A DNA stretch of 64,000 nucleotides from Pseudomonas sp. GV071 (lineage in GTDB: Bacteria > Pseudomonadota > Gammaproteobacteria > Pseudomonadales > Pseudomonadaceae): assembly GCF_003050835.1 (NCBI RefSeq), contig NZ_QAOJ01000014.1, positions 94,243 through 158,242 of the forward strand. The letters are read 5' to 3'. Shown piece after piece: positions 8,901 through 16,714 of this stretch; the first letter of the stretch is position 1, and every line of letters begins with the position of its first letter. The notes beneath the pieces are model-generated. The model saw nothing but the letters and a program-made list of their open reading frames with translations, was not told the DNA's origin and did not search any database. Both the position numbers and the translations under genes were made by a program.

Positions 8901-10054
8901 CCACCAAGAGTTTGCCAGGTTACCCGGATGGAGCGAGGTAGTCCTGTAAATGCGATGTTGGCAGCAGTCAGCGTTGTGAGAGCACGGTTGCGGTAGAACG
9001 AATACCAACGAGCAAAGTTCGCTCGCTCGTCGGTTCCTGCGGCTGCATCGTCGGAACGGGCAATACCCGAGCTGCTGCTGACAAACACCAAGCGATAGCA
9101 GTTGTCGTTGGTAGTGGCAGGCGCAGTACAGCTACTCAGGCTGGTGTCGTATACGTAATAGTAAGCTGGGACTGCTTTTTTCGTTAAGTCAGCGCGAGCA
9201 ACTGTAGTAGTCGTGCTCGTTGTAACTGTTTTAGTCGAACCAACGGTGTAGTCGTTGCTACTACGAGCGCATGTAAAACCTGAGTAGGCTGTCGTTGTGG
9301 TTGTTACGGCTGTAGTCGTGAGGGTCGGTGTCGGAGTGTTAGTTTGGATAACGGTATTCGACGTAGACGAACTTGTCGTCGTCATAGTTGCTGAGCATCC
9401 GCCACTGGTTCGCGTTACGCGATATGCAAGCCCGCTAACCGTTAGATCAAAGGTGCCTGTTTTGTTAGAGTTGCCGGGACCCGAAAGGTTGGTAGTCGTG
9501 GTAGGGCCTGCAGTAGTCGTTGAGTTTGACACCGCCAGGAAGTCGGCGGTCGGGTTCTCAGCATAGCGTTGGTTGGTGCTATTAAAGCCGTAGTTGGCGT
9601 TGGTGACTGTAGGTAAGGAGGATTTAGGGTCATAAGTCCAACTAACCCTGTAGTCATTACTTAGGTTTAAAGAACCTTTGGAAGTATCGATTCCGTTGCT
9701 ATAGGCAGCAGTAAAACTAGTGGTGTACTGGCTGGCGGCGCGAGCCCCGTCAGCGTTGTATTTCACTGGTAGAAGGTAGGTGACTGCTGGGTTGTAATAC
9801 ATCGGGTTCGATGTAGAAGACTTAGCTCTCCGAGTAGCGCTGTTAGCACTATAACTATCTGGTGTAAACGCCCATCGCATACTGCCGGAGTCATCCAGCG
9901 TAAAAATCAAGTTGGGGGCAACACTTTCCGAAAGAATCAACGGCTTCTGCGCCGGATCCAGCAAAGTGGCCTGTGCCTGTTGCACTCCACTCATAAAGAA
10001 CAATGAGGCCAATAGGCTGGCGGTGGTTTTACCGTAAAAACGAGCCGTTTTCAT
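5957..10054 (-). CDS. pilY1: Type IV pilus tip adhesin and assembly factor PilY1
   Basis: A 1365-aa secreted protein with an N-terminal signal peptide (about residues 1-29, ending near QQAQA). The N-terminal half is vWA-like with the MIDAS motif DDSGSM at 54-59. The C-terminal half is the PilY1 beta-propeller (RRPMVYVGANDGMLHGFD, about 852-869). An RGD motif sits at 779-781, and a calcium loop of DxNxDGxxD form at 1033-1041 (DNNSDGVAD). By family, PilY1 acts at the pilus tip in adhesion, mechanosensing and calcium-controlled extension. It is about 200 aa longer than the P. aeruginosa protein as I recall it; residues about 168-290 are a Thr/Ser-rich insertion encoded by more A+T-rich DNA. It lies 2 bp after pilX and overlaps pilE by 4 bp. 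Confidence 0.96.
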   Translation of the reverse strand: MKTARFYGKTTASLLASLFFMSGVQQAQATLLDPAQKPLILSESVAPNLIFTLDDSGSMRWAFTPDSYSANSATRRAKSSTSNPMYYNPAVTYLLPVKYNADGARAASQYTTSFTAAYSNGIDTSKGSLNLSNDYRVSWTYDPKSSLPTVTNANYGFNSTNQRYAENPTADFLAVSNSTTTAGPTTTTNLSGPGNSNKTGTFDLTVSGLAYRVTRTSGGCSATMTTTSSSTSNTVIQTNTPTPTLTTTAVTTTTTAYSGFTCARSSNDYTVGSTKTVTTSTTTTVARADLTKKAVPAYYYVYDTSLSSCTAPATTNDNCYRLVFVSSSSGIARSDDAAAGTDERANFARWYSFYRNRALTTLTAANIAFTGLPRSIRVTWQTLGGCKTFDSTDALCGTNYLRKFTSNHVGNFFNWLPNVTFTSSTFLLEAMIRAGSMLSATDSPAWAANPNPLTNTGGVGATVQTPKYSCRANYQIMMTDGMWNSTPEAFPDSLKTDGAASTLPDGTAYALQHPFFDLTKSGTKELTTLADLAFHYWATDASTLDDDVKPVILAPNASNAAAQYWNPKNDPATWQHLTTYTIGLGLSSSLTVAGIPWTGDTHGGAGYEALVSGTKWPEAGENKSNNVYDLWHTAINSRGEFFSADSPDTVVSAFNQIISRISNRTTSAGAPGVTASVVEDTLTREVYETQLNSEDWSGNLTKFGIDTNGTRTETWNAKTALRSKTASTRNIQMVGSTGSLAEFTWDNLSDAQKALLNKDNDLTNTPTDTKGAARLAYIRGDQSAEGSTSGSFRIRSTVLGDIINSSPVIVATPKFVPYLADAIEGVSGDNSYAQFKADNRAEKLSMELASPRRPMVYVGANDGMLHGFDANTGEERFAFVPSAVIQNLYKLPAQSYAGANHQYFVDGTPTVSDVYFDNAWHTVLVGTLRAGGRSLFALDVTDPDAITLLWEKSFSDTGLSNLGYTFPQPVIARLHTGDWAVVTGNGYGNQASSTADNASLMIFDIATGELERELVVTGDVTKANGLSSLRLADNNSDGVADYAYGGDLQGNMWRFDLVTTSSTPASPDPFKRGPGFLGNIDPNHFAVSYGGSPLYKATDSRATNTATAQAITAAPSLVRHPSTLGYLVIFGTGKYFETEDGTVDSSRAMTLYGIWDRKTKGQSTSTKSPPVRTDLQTQTIEEQPANPFTANVGVEGIRIVSANTVQWYRTDATGTTDADVDKWGWALDLKVVGSTPTYSGEMVINSMAARGQTLLLNTLTPNSDPCKEGVDSWLYGLDPNTGGRTKFNVFDLDNSKTIDDNDSYSSNGVSTVVSSYKKPGSGGFTTNNGDIYTAPSQGGGMKYSAGPTSSGRQSWRAIPERETLE

Positions 10055-10056
10055 GG

Positions 10057-10650
10057 TCAGTTCCCGTTATCAAATAGTTTTGCAGTAGTCGAACGCAGGT
10101 AGGTTGCGTTGTTGCTGTTGTCGTTTACCGCTTGGCTATTAACTTCGTAGCGGAAGGTGGCGGTGCCACCGAGCATGCTGCCGTACTCTGGGTTTTCGGC
10201 TTCGCCATCTTGGCCGCCTGACGGCGCAGGTTTGGCATACCAGTTGATCGAGGTATTCGGGTTGGTGGTCGTGTCGTTCGCCGGGTGGTAAGGGCGGGAT
10301 TTGCCCTCGGTACCAAACATCAACTCATAGGTGTATTCGCCATCGGTGAGCGCCAGCAGGCAAGGCGCAGGGCGATCTCCGGAGGCTGCCGCTTCGCAGT
10401 CGGTGGTTGGGTCGAGCGGCAATGTGCCGGCAATGATGCTGGTCTCGCCGTCTCTCAAGCCGGTCTCAGCGCTGTTGAACAGTTTCTGCTGTTCGGTGTA
10501 GTTACCGGTAATGCGCGATTCCAGGGTTACCTCGCGCGTGCTCGACAGCGCCAACAAGGTAATAACCAGCAACACGATTAAGGCAATAAAAAGCGATGCA
10601 CCTTTTTGCCCGGCAGGAAGCTTGATGTGATGAGGTGTAAAAGTTTTCAT
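10057..10650 (-). CDS. pilX: Type IV minor pilin PilX
   Basis: A 197-aa PilX-family protein. A positively charged leader (MKTFTPHHIKLPAGQKG) precedes ASLFIALIVLLVITLLAL, then a region typical of PilX (SSTREVTLESRITGN, FNSAETGLRDGE). Position 5 after the predicted cleavage site is not Glu. A C-terminal soluble domain follows. It is part of the minor pilin initiation complex; its start overlaps the pilW stop by 4 bp. Confidence 0.92.
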   Translation of the reverse strand: MKTFTPHHIKLPAGQKGASLFIALIVLLVITLLALSSTREVTLESRITGNYTEQQKLFNSAETGLRDGETSIIAGTLPLDPTTDCEAAASGDRPAPCLLALTDGEYTYELMFGTEGKSRPYHPANDTTTNPNTSINWYAKPAPSGGQDGEAENPEYGSMLGGTATFRYEVNSQAVNDNSNNATYLRSTTAKLFDNGN

Positions 10651-11447
10651 GGCATTCGGTTCCTCAGCATCACAGTGTTCTGGGACACCTGATAGATCTG
10701 ACCTTTGTCGAGGGTTTTAACGGCAGTGACCTCCGCGTCGGAGGCACCCAGCAGCTCTTTCCAGTTGGCCAGGGCGGCGTCGGCATCGACCGATTCGCGC
10801 AACTTGCTGCCGGTGCTGCGCAATAGGGTTGAGTAACGAACCGACAATACTGGTTGGCTGGTACTCGGCGCGGTTTTGATATAGGCGCTGATTACCTGGG
10901 GTGAGGTGGCGCTGCCTACGCCAAACTCAAAGCGTAAGTCCATAACGCCACTTATCAATACCGCGTCGTTGGTGCCGCGTGTGCAGACCAGTTCATGGCT
11001 GGCATTTACGGAGAGTTTCTCCGTGAAAATTTCGGTCGCCTTGGTATACGGCGTTGTGAAGTCCGAGGCAGTTGCTACTTTGTTGCCGACGCAATCTCGA
11101 TCATTTTCATCTTTGGGCTGATAGCGAATGCAGATTGAGTTGGCGCTGACGTACTTGACGGTTTGCCCCGCTGCAAATGTGCAACCTGATGCGGTCGCCA
11201 CTGGGAAGGCAGTTTCAACCGGTTCATCCGGGCGACGGCGATAGCCGGTCTTGCCCAGTTCGTTTTGTAAAAACAACAAGGCAAACCGGGTACCTTCCTG
11301 GTTTTCCGAAAGGTTCTGCTGGAAGGCATAGGTCTTTTTGTTGTCGATATAAATCTGCGTGACGCCAAGAATAAGGAAGCAACTGATGGCCATGCCAACC
11401 AGCAGTTCAATGAGCGACAAGCCCGTTTGGAGTTGTTTAAGTTTCAT
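10647..11447 (-). CDS. pilW: Type IV minor pilin PilW
   Basis: A 266-aa prepilin-like protein. The leader MKLKQLQTG is followed by LSLIELLVGMAISCFLI with Glu5 present, then the PilW-typical EGTRFALLFLQNELGKTGYR segment. The large soluble domain has several Cys. It starts 9 bp after the pilV stop and overlaps pilX by 4 bp. In the family, PilV, PilW, PilX and FimU form a complex that primes pilus polymerisation and carries PilY1 at the tip. Confidence 0.93.
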   Translation of the reverse strand: MKLKQLQTGLSLIELLVGMAISCFLILGVTQIYIDNKKTYAFQQNLSENQEGTRFALLFLQNELGKTGYRRRPDEPVETAFPVATASGCTFAAGQTVKYVSANSICIRYQPKDENDRDCVGNKVATASDFTTPYTKATEIFTEKLSVNASHELVCTRGTNDAVLISGVMDLRFEFGVGSATSPQVISAYIKTAPSTSQPVLSVRYSTLLRSTGSKLRESVDADAALANWKELLGASDAEVTAVKTLDKGQIYQVSQNTVMLRNRMP

Positions 11448-11456
11448 ATGTTTGTC

Positions 11457-11993
11457 CTAGAGCTCTGCGCGTATCCGATAACGACAGGTGGTGCTTTCTG
11501 CGTCGTCTTCTTGGGTACTGTCCATGCACTCGCCCTTTTTAACCGTCCAGGCAATTTGGATTTCGACTGCTGAACCTGCTCCAGACGTGCAGGTGCCAGG
11601 GTTGGTGGTGCGGCACACGTAGAAGTCTTCTGATAAGAGTTCGTCGGTTACGCCAGGCAAAATCGCTTTGACTTTCTTCGCCCAGCAGGCCAATTGCTGC
11701 GAGGCGTCTACCGGCGTACTGGTGCAGCCTGCGGCGGGCTCATCCGGGAATTCATCGCCAGGATCTTTATAGAAGCCGGAGGTGGCGGGCAAACCGGTCG
11801 GTTGAGCACGCATTGACTCTACCAGGTCGTTGGCGAGCGACGCGGCGGCGTTGCGCTGCACGGAGTCTTGAGTGTTTTGCAGGGTGCGAGTCTGCAAGGC
11901 AACCATGCCGAGCACACCGATGCTGACGAGGATCAAGGTGATAAGCGCCTCGATCATGCTGAAACCACGGTTACTTTTCATAGAGCTGCTCAT
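11457..11993 (-). CDS. pilV: Type IV minor pilin PilV
   Basis: A 178-aa prepilin with leader MSSSMKSNRG and mature start FSMIEALITLILVSIGVLGM (Glu5 present), followed by the conserved RNAAASLANDLVESMR helix. The start at 11993 is chosen because its ATG overlaps the fimU TGA in an ATGA arrangement; an ATG three codons upstream lies inside fimU, and one at 11981 would also give a workable leader. Predicted partner of FimU, PilW and PilX. Confidence 0.92.
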   Translation of the reverse strand: MSSSMKSNRGFSMIEALITLILVSIGVLGMVALQTRTLQNTQDSVQRNAAASLANDLVESMRAQPTGLPATSGFYKDPGDEFPDEPAAGCTSTPVDASQQLACWAKKVKAILPGVTDELLSEDFYVCRTTNPGTCTSGAGSAVEIQIAWTVKKGECMDSTQEDDAESTTCRYRIRAEL

Positions 11994-12484
11994 GGCGTGC
12001 AAGAAGTGAGGGCGGCACCGGCTTCATCCAGGCCCCGGTTAGCGACACGGATGTTGCCGCTGTTGCGAACTTTGATTTTGTAACCCTCAGTCGGGACGTC
12101 GCCGCGGCACAGAATGATGCTGGGGTTATTGCTGGTGGTGCCGTTAGGCGCGAACACCATGGGCGTAGCGCTGCCGCTGGTAGCTACCACCACATCAGAT
12201 GCTGGCGTAAGGGTGCGCAGTTCTGTAGTCGTACAGTCCGCGCCCTTTTTCACCGACCAGGTGGTGTCGCTCCGGCAAACGGTATAGGTGGTGTTATTCG
12301 TCACCGCCGTGGCTCGGGCGAACTGCAGCAAACTGGCCAGTTCGTTGCTCGTGCTCTGCACTTTGGCGTTATTGATGAAGTTGATAAAACTGGGGATCGC
12401 CATGGACGAAAAAATAGCGAGAAGGACGACGACGACCATCATCTCGATCATGGTGAAACCCCTGGATCCTTTTCTAACGCGCAT
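11990..12484 (-). CDS. fimU: Type IV minor pilin FimU (GspH/FimT family)
   Basis: A 164-aa prepilin. The leader MRVRKGSRG is followed by FTMIEMMVVVVLLAIFSSMA with Glu5, and then the GspH/FimT hallmark ELASLLQFARATAVTNN and VCRSD segments. It is the first gene of the minor pilin operon. A ribosome site (GGAG) lies 8 bp upstream and directly abuts a 17-bp dyad. FimU and FimT are close relatives; FimU is chosen because the gene is immediately followed by pilVWX, and no second copy is seen. Confidence 0.88.
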   Translation of the reverse strand: MRVRKGSRGFTMIEMMVVVVLLAIFSSMAIPSFINFINNAKVQSTSNELASLLQFARATAVTNNTTYTVCRSDTTWSVKKGADCTTTELRTLTPASDVVVATSGSATPMVFAPNGTTSNNPSIILCRGDVPTEGYKIKVRNSGNIRVANRGLDEAGAALTSCTP

Positions 12485-12493
12485 AACTGGCTC

Positions 12494-12510
12494 CTATACC
12501 GAGGGTATAG
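12494..12510. promoter_or_regulatory. Perfect 7-bp inverted repeat abutting the fimU ribosome binding site
   Basis: CTATACC-GAG-GGTATAG. On the fimU strand it is followed at once by GGAG and the ATG, so it could act as an operator or as an RNA hairpin affecting translation initiation. No known regulator is assigned. Confidence 0.45.
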
Positions 12511-12559
12511 ATTCCCACGCGATTGTAGGATTTGTCGTACATACCAAGATGAGTGGAAA

Positions 12560-12604
12560 TTTGTAGGCGATGATTGGTTAATCGCTTGGAAACTGCCTAC
12601 AAAA
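12560..12604. promoter_or_regulatory. Spaced inverted repeat between divergent fimU and thiO
   Basis: TTTGTAGGC at 12560-12568 and its reverse complement GCCTACAAA at 12595-12603, with a nested GCGAT/ATCGC pair between them. It lies in the only intergenic space that can hold the fimU operon promoter and the thiO promoter. A regulatory role is inferred from position and symmetry only. Confidence 0.35.
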
Positions 12605-12677
12605 CTGTGCGCCAGTTGACGTATTCTTCGCCGCTGTTTTTCCACTTCGATACCGCTGCGTGCGCTAAGGGGATGCT

Positions 12678-13778
12678 TTGACTGATGTGGTAGTGGTGGG
12701 CGCAGGCGCTATCGGCATGCTGACTGGCTTGATGCTGGCGCAGCAGGGGCTATCGGTAACCTTGCTCGATAAAGCTCAGGTTGGCGGCGAGTCCTCCTGG
12801 GCTGGCGGCGGTATCGTTTCGCCGCTCTATCCCTGGCGTTATAGCTCCGCCGTTACGGCGTTGGCGCATTGGTCGCAGGATTTCTACCCGGGGTTGGGTG
12901 AGCGGTTGCTGGCGTTGACCGGGTTGGATCCCGAAGTGTTTGTAACCGGGCTGTATTGGCTGGATCTGGATGATGAGGCTGAGGCATTGGCCTGGGCGAG
13001 TCAGCAGGGTCGGCCATTGGCGTCGGTCTCGATGAGCGCGGTGTATGACGCTGTTCCTGTGCTGGGCTCGGGTTATGAACATGCCGTGCATATGAGTGGT
13101 GTGGCCAATGTGCGCAACCCGCGTCTGGTCAAAGCGTTGCGCGCTGCGCTGGTACAAATGCCCAACGTGACAGTGCATGAGCAAGCGGCGGTCAGTGGGT
13201 TCGTCCGTGATGGTGAGCGGGTGGTCGGCGTGCAGACGGCGCAGGGCGAAGTTCGCGCTGAGCGGGTGGTGCTGACTGCTGGCGCCTGGAGCGGGGAGTT
13301 GCTGGCGACGCTGGGCCTTGAACTGCCGGTTGAGCCGGTAAAAGGCCAGATGATTCTGTTCAAGTGCGCGGCGGACTTTCTGCCGAGCATGGTTCTGGCC
13401 AAGGGCCGTTACGCGATTCCGCGCAAGGACGGCCATATCCTGGTGGGCAGCACGCTTGAGCATTGCGGCTTCGATAAGACGCCAACTGACGAGGCACTCG
13501 CCAGTCTCAAAGCTTCCGCTATCGAGTTGCTACCCGCGTTGGCCGATGCCGAGGTGGTTGGGCACTGGGCCGGGTTGCGGCCGGGCTCGCCGGATGGTGT
13601 GCCTTTTATCGGGCCGGTGCCGGGGCACGAGGGGTTGTGGTTGAACTGCGGTCACTACCGCAATGGGCTGGTGTTGGCGCCGGCGTCCTGCCAGTTGCTG
13701 GGCAATCTGATGCTTGGCCAGGCGCCCATCATCGACCCCGCGCCTTACGCGCCGCAGGGTCGATTGGGTTCGCGCTGA
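12678..13778 (+). CDS. thiO: Glycine oxidase ThiO (FAD-dependent)
   Basis: A 366-aa DAO-family flavoenzyme that oxidises glycine to iminoglycine for the thiazole ring of thiamine. The N-terminal dinucleotide-binding motif is VVVVGAGAIGMLTGL, followed by GGESSWAGGGIVSPLYPWR typical of ThiO. The C-terminal part has HWAGLRPGSPDG and LWLNCGHYRNGLVLAPAS. The start is TTG at 12678 with an AAGGGG ribosome site 5 bp before it; no in-frame ATG is nearby. It is divergent from fimU and ends directly against the pilR stop codon on the other strand, the same neighbours as in P. aeruginosa. Confidence 0.93.
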   Translation: MTDVVVVGAGAIGMLTGLMLAQQGLSVTLLDKAQVGGESSWAGGGIVSPLYPWRYSSAVTALAHWSQDFYPGLGERLLALTGLDPEVFVTGLYWLDLDDEAEALAWASQQGRPLASVSMSAVYDAVPVLGSGYEHAVHMSGVANVRNPRLVKALRAALVQMPNVTVHEQAAVSGFVRDGERVVGVQTAQGEVRAERVVLTAGAWSGELLATLGLELPVEPVKGQMILFKCAADFLPSMVLAKGRYAIPRKDGHILVGSTLEHCGFDKTPTDEALASLKASAIELLPALADAEVVGHWAGLRPGSPDGVPFIGPVPGHEGLWLNCGHYRNGLVLAPASCQLLGNLMLGQAPIIDPAPYAPQGRLGSR

Positions 13779-15119
13779 TCAGTCGATACCGAGCTTTTTC
13801 AGGCGGTAGCGCAGGGACCGGAAAGTCAGGCCCAGGCGCTGGGCCGCAGCGGTGCGGTTCCAGCGGGTTTCTTCCAGGGCTTGCATGATCAGATTGCGCT
13901 CGATGTTTTCCAGGTAGTCCTCGAGGTTGTCGATCTGCGCCAGGCTGGCTTCGCCGTTTTCGCCTGGGGTGCCGGCGTCGGCCAGGCGCAGGTCGCTGGC
14001 TTGGATGCGGTCGTCTTCGCACAGGGTGTAGGCGCGCTCAAGCATGTTTTCCAGTTCGCGCACGTTGCCGGGGAAGCGGTAGTTCTTGAGCTTTTCCAGG
14101 GCATCCGGGTCGAGGCTGGCGGCGGCCAGGCCGGTGCCTTCGGCCAGGCGCTTGAGCATCACGTCGCTGAGTTGGGCGATGTCTTCGCGGCGCTCGCGCA
14201 GTGCCGGCACACGCAGTTCGATCACGTTCAGGCGGTAATAGAGGTCCTGGCGGAAGCGTCCGGCGGCGACTTCAGCGGCCAGGTCTTTGTGGGTGGCGCT
14301 GAGGATGCGCACGTCCACCACCACTTCCTGTTGGCCTCCCACGGTGCGTACGGCTTTTTCCTGGATCGCCCGCAGCAGTTTCACCTGCATGGCCAGCGGC
14401 AGGTCGGCCACTTCATCGAGAAACAGGGTGCCGCCATTGGCGGCCTGGAACAGGCCCTGTTTGTCTTCGATGGCACCGGTGAAGCTGCCTTTTTTATGGC
14501 CGAAGAATTCGCTTTCCATCAGCTCGGACGGAATCGCGCCGCAGTTAACCGGCACGAACGGCAGGTCGGTGCGCGGGCCTTGTTCGTGGATCAGCCGCGC
14601 CACCAGCTCTTTACCGCTGCCTGACTCGCCGCTGATGTACACCGGCGCCTGGCTGCGGGCAAGTTTGAAGATCTGTTTACGCAGTGCGCGCATGGGCGGG
14701 GAATCGCCGAGCAGGCGGTTGTCTACCGTGACTTCTTCGCCATCGGTGCTGCGAATACGCAGAGCGGTGGCCACCAGTTCACGCAGGCGGCCGAGGTCGA
14801 CCGGTTTGGTGAGGAAGTCGAAGGCGCCGGCTTTCAAGGCGTTGATGGCGGTGTCGAGGCTGCCGTAGGCGGTGATCATCGCCACGGGCACCTGGGGGTG
14901 GCGCTGCAGAATGTGCTGCACCAGTTCCAGGCCGGTGCCGTCGGGCAGGCGCATGTCGGTCAGGCACAGGTCGAAGGGCTCGCGCGCCAGCCACTCGCGG
15001 GCCTCTTTGACGTTGCGCGCGCTGCGGGTGTCCAGTTTCATGCGGCCGAGGGTGATTTCCAGGAGTTCGCGGATATCGGGCTCGTCGTCGACGATCAGGG
15101 CTTTTTGCCGGGCGGTCAT
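13779..15119 (-). CDS. pilR: Sigma-54-dependent response regulator PilR
   Basis: A 446-aa NtrC-family activator. The receiver domain (1-120) has DDE at 11-13 and phospho-acceptor Asp55 (LTDMRLPDG). The AAA+ domain has Walker A GESGSGKE, the sigma-54 contact loop as GSFTGA (Ser in place of the first Ala of GAFTGA) and Walker B GGTLFLDE. The C-terminal Fis-type helix-turn-helix includes NRTAAAQRLGLTFRSLRYRL. In the family it activates pilA with RpoN after phosphorylation by PilS; a matching sigma-54 promoter lies upstream of pilA in this window (35633-35648). It starts 2 bp after the pilS stop. Confidence 0.97.
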   Translation of the reverse strand: MTARQKALIVDDEPDIRELLEITLGRMKLDTRSARNVKEAREWLAREPFDLCLTDMRLPDGTGLELVQHILQRHPQVPVAMITAYGSLDTAINALKAGAFDFLTKPVDLGRLRELVATALRIRSTDGEEVTVDNRLLGDSPPMRALRKQIFKLARSQAPVYISGESGSGKELVARLIHEQGPRTDLPFVPVNCGAIPSELMESEFFGHKKGSFTGAIEDKQGLFQAANGGTLFLDEVADLPLAMQVKLLRAIQEKAVRTVGGQQEVVVDVRILSATHKDLAAEVAAGRFRQDLYYRLNVIELRVPALRERREDIAQLSDVMLKRLAEGTGLAAASLDPDALEKLKNYRFPGNVRELENMLERAYTLCEDDRIQASDLRLADAGTPGENGEASLAQIDNLEDYLENIERNLIMQALEETRWNRTAAAQRLGLTFRSLRYRLKKLGID

Positions 15120-15121
15120 GG

Positions 15122-16714
15122 TCAGCTCAGTTTGCGCGGGTGGGCGAAGGTAATACGGAAGCAGCCACCGCCGACATCACGGGTTTTGTAGTCCAGACGG
15201 GCCTGGTTGCTTTCGCAGAGTTCGCGGGAAATGTACAGGCCGAGGCCCGTGCCTTTGTTTTCGGTAGTGTAGAAGGGCTCGAAAATATTCTGCAGGTGCT
15301 CGGCCGGAACCCCGGCACCGTTGTCCAGCACCTCAAGCACCGGCAGGTCGCTGTCGGCGTCGCGGAACAGCTTCAGCCACACCTGGCCCTGCTTGTGTTG
15401 CAGAGCGCTGTGGCGCAGGCCGTTTTCCACCAGATTGGTCAGCACCTGGGTCAGCTGGTTGGGGTCCATGCGGGTCTGGATGGTGCTGCCGGTGGTGTCC
15501 AGGTGCAGCAACTGGTTGTCGCTGGTGGTGGTGCGAAATTCGCTGGCGAAGCGGTGAATCCAGTACTTGAGGTCGAGCAGTTGTGGCTCGGCCTGACGCC
15601 GGCGGGACAGCTGCAGGACGTTCTCGATCACCAGATTCATCCGTCGCGAATGGTCCTGAATGATCTGCGCCAGGCGCAAGTCGGGGCCCTCGAGGTCTTC
15701 CGATTCCTGCAGCAATTGCGCGGCATGGCTGATGGCGCCAAGCGGGTTGCGGATTTCATGGGCGATGCCGGCGGTCAGGCGGCCCAGCGAGGCGAGCTTG
15801 AGCTGCTGCGCCTGTTGTGCGATCTGCGAGATGTCGTCGAGAAACACCAGGGTGTCTTGCTGTTCGCCGCGTTGCAGGGTGACGAAGCTTGGTTGTAGCA
15901 CCGGGCCGTCGGCAATGGCCTGCATGCTCAAAGGGCGCAGGGTCGGGTTGCGTTGCCAGTGCTGCAGGCGTTTGACCAATTCCGGGCTGTGCGGGTCGAG
16001 AATCTTCCCGGCCAGTTCTTCGCGGCCCAGCAGGCTGAGGGCGCCCTGGTTCGCCAGCAGTACGCGGTTCTGGCCGTCGAGCACCAGGATGCCAGTGCGC
16101 ATGCGCTGCAGAATCAGGGCGTTGAGAGCTTCCAGGTTGGCGACGTCGGCGGCGCGTTTTTCTGCCAGGGTTTCGCTGACTTGCAGGCGCCGGGTCACGC
16201 CCTGAACGAACAGCGCGGCGGTGAAGCACAGCGCGCCAAGGGCTCCGGCCTGTACGTACTGACCGGAAGCGGCAGGGTGGTCCAGGCTCAGGTAGAAGGT
16301 CAGATAAATCAGGCCGATGGCGGCGACCGCAGCAATCAGCAGGCCGATGCGCCCGCGCAGCAAGATATTGGCAATCGCCACGGCGACGATCAGCAGGTTG
16401 CCGATGCCGCTCGGCGTACCGCCGGCGGCGTAGAACAGGCCAGAGAGCAGGATCACATCGACCATGCTCAGGCTGAAAACCTGCGCCAGGTGTTGCGGTC
16501 GGCGCACCACCAGGGTGATCACGGCGTTGAGGATCAGGTACAGCCAACTGCCGTATTTGAACAGGCTATCGTTGGCCAGCTCCAGTAGCTGACTGTCCAG
16601 ATCGCTGGAAATCAGCACCACCAGCATCACGCCAATGGCCAGGCGGTAGAGGTGGTAGATCTTGAGAATGCGCTGCCCTTGCAGGCTGCTCAGGGTAAGG
16701 GCTTCACCGGTCAC
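15122..16714 (-). CDS. pilS: Sensor histidine kinase PilS
   Basis: A 530-aa kinase with about six membrane segments (residues 20-180), a PAS-like linker and HisKA with His319 in GIAHEIRNPLGAISHA. The HATPase domain has VIENVL, LDNGAGVP, GTGLGLYIS. The GTG start at 16714 (VTGEALTLSS) is chosen because it gives 530 aa, the length of the P. aeruginosa protein as I recall it, and overlaps the stop of the upstream small gene by 11 bp. The longer reading to 16897 runs through that gene out of frame and has low-complexity sequence. It is the cognate partner of PilR; in P. aeruginosa it senses PilA levels in the inner membrane. Confidence 0.95.
   Translation of the reverse strand: MTGEALTLSSLQGQRILKIYHLYRLAIGVMLVVLISSDLDSQLLELANDSLFKYGSWLYLILNAVITLVVRRPQHLAQVFSLSMVDVILLSGLFYAAGGTPSGIGNLLIVAVAIANILLRGRIGLLIAAVAAIGLIYLTFYLSLDHPAASGQYVQAGALGALCFTAALFVQGVTRRLQVSETLAEKRAADVANLEALNALILQRMRTGILVLDGQNRVLLANQGALSLLGREELAGKILDPHSPELVKRLQHWQRNPTLRPLSMQAIADGPVLQPSFVTLQRGEQQDTLVFLDDISQIAQQAQQLKLASLGRLTAGIAHEIRNPLGAISHAAQLLQESEDLEGPDLRLAQIIQDHSRRMNLVIENVLQLSRRRQAEPQLLDLKYWIHRFASEFRTTTSDNQLLHLDTTGSTIQTRMDPNQLTQVLTNLVENGLRHSALQHKQGQVWLKLFRDADSDLPVLEVLDNGAGVPAEHLQNIFEPFYTTENKGTGLGLYISRELCESNQARLDYKTRDVGGGCFRITFAHPRKLS

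Noticed and set aside
9180..9560. Repetitive ACT/ACA-rich DNA inside pilY1, considered as a CRISPR-like or satellite array
   Set aside because: There are no constant-length repeats with unique spacers; it is in-frame Thr codons within an uninterrupted gene.
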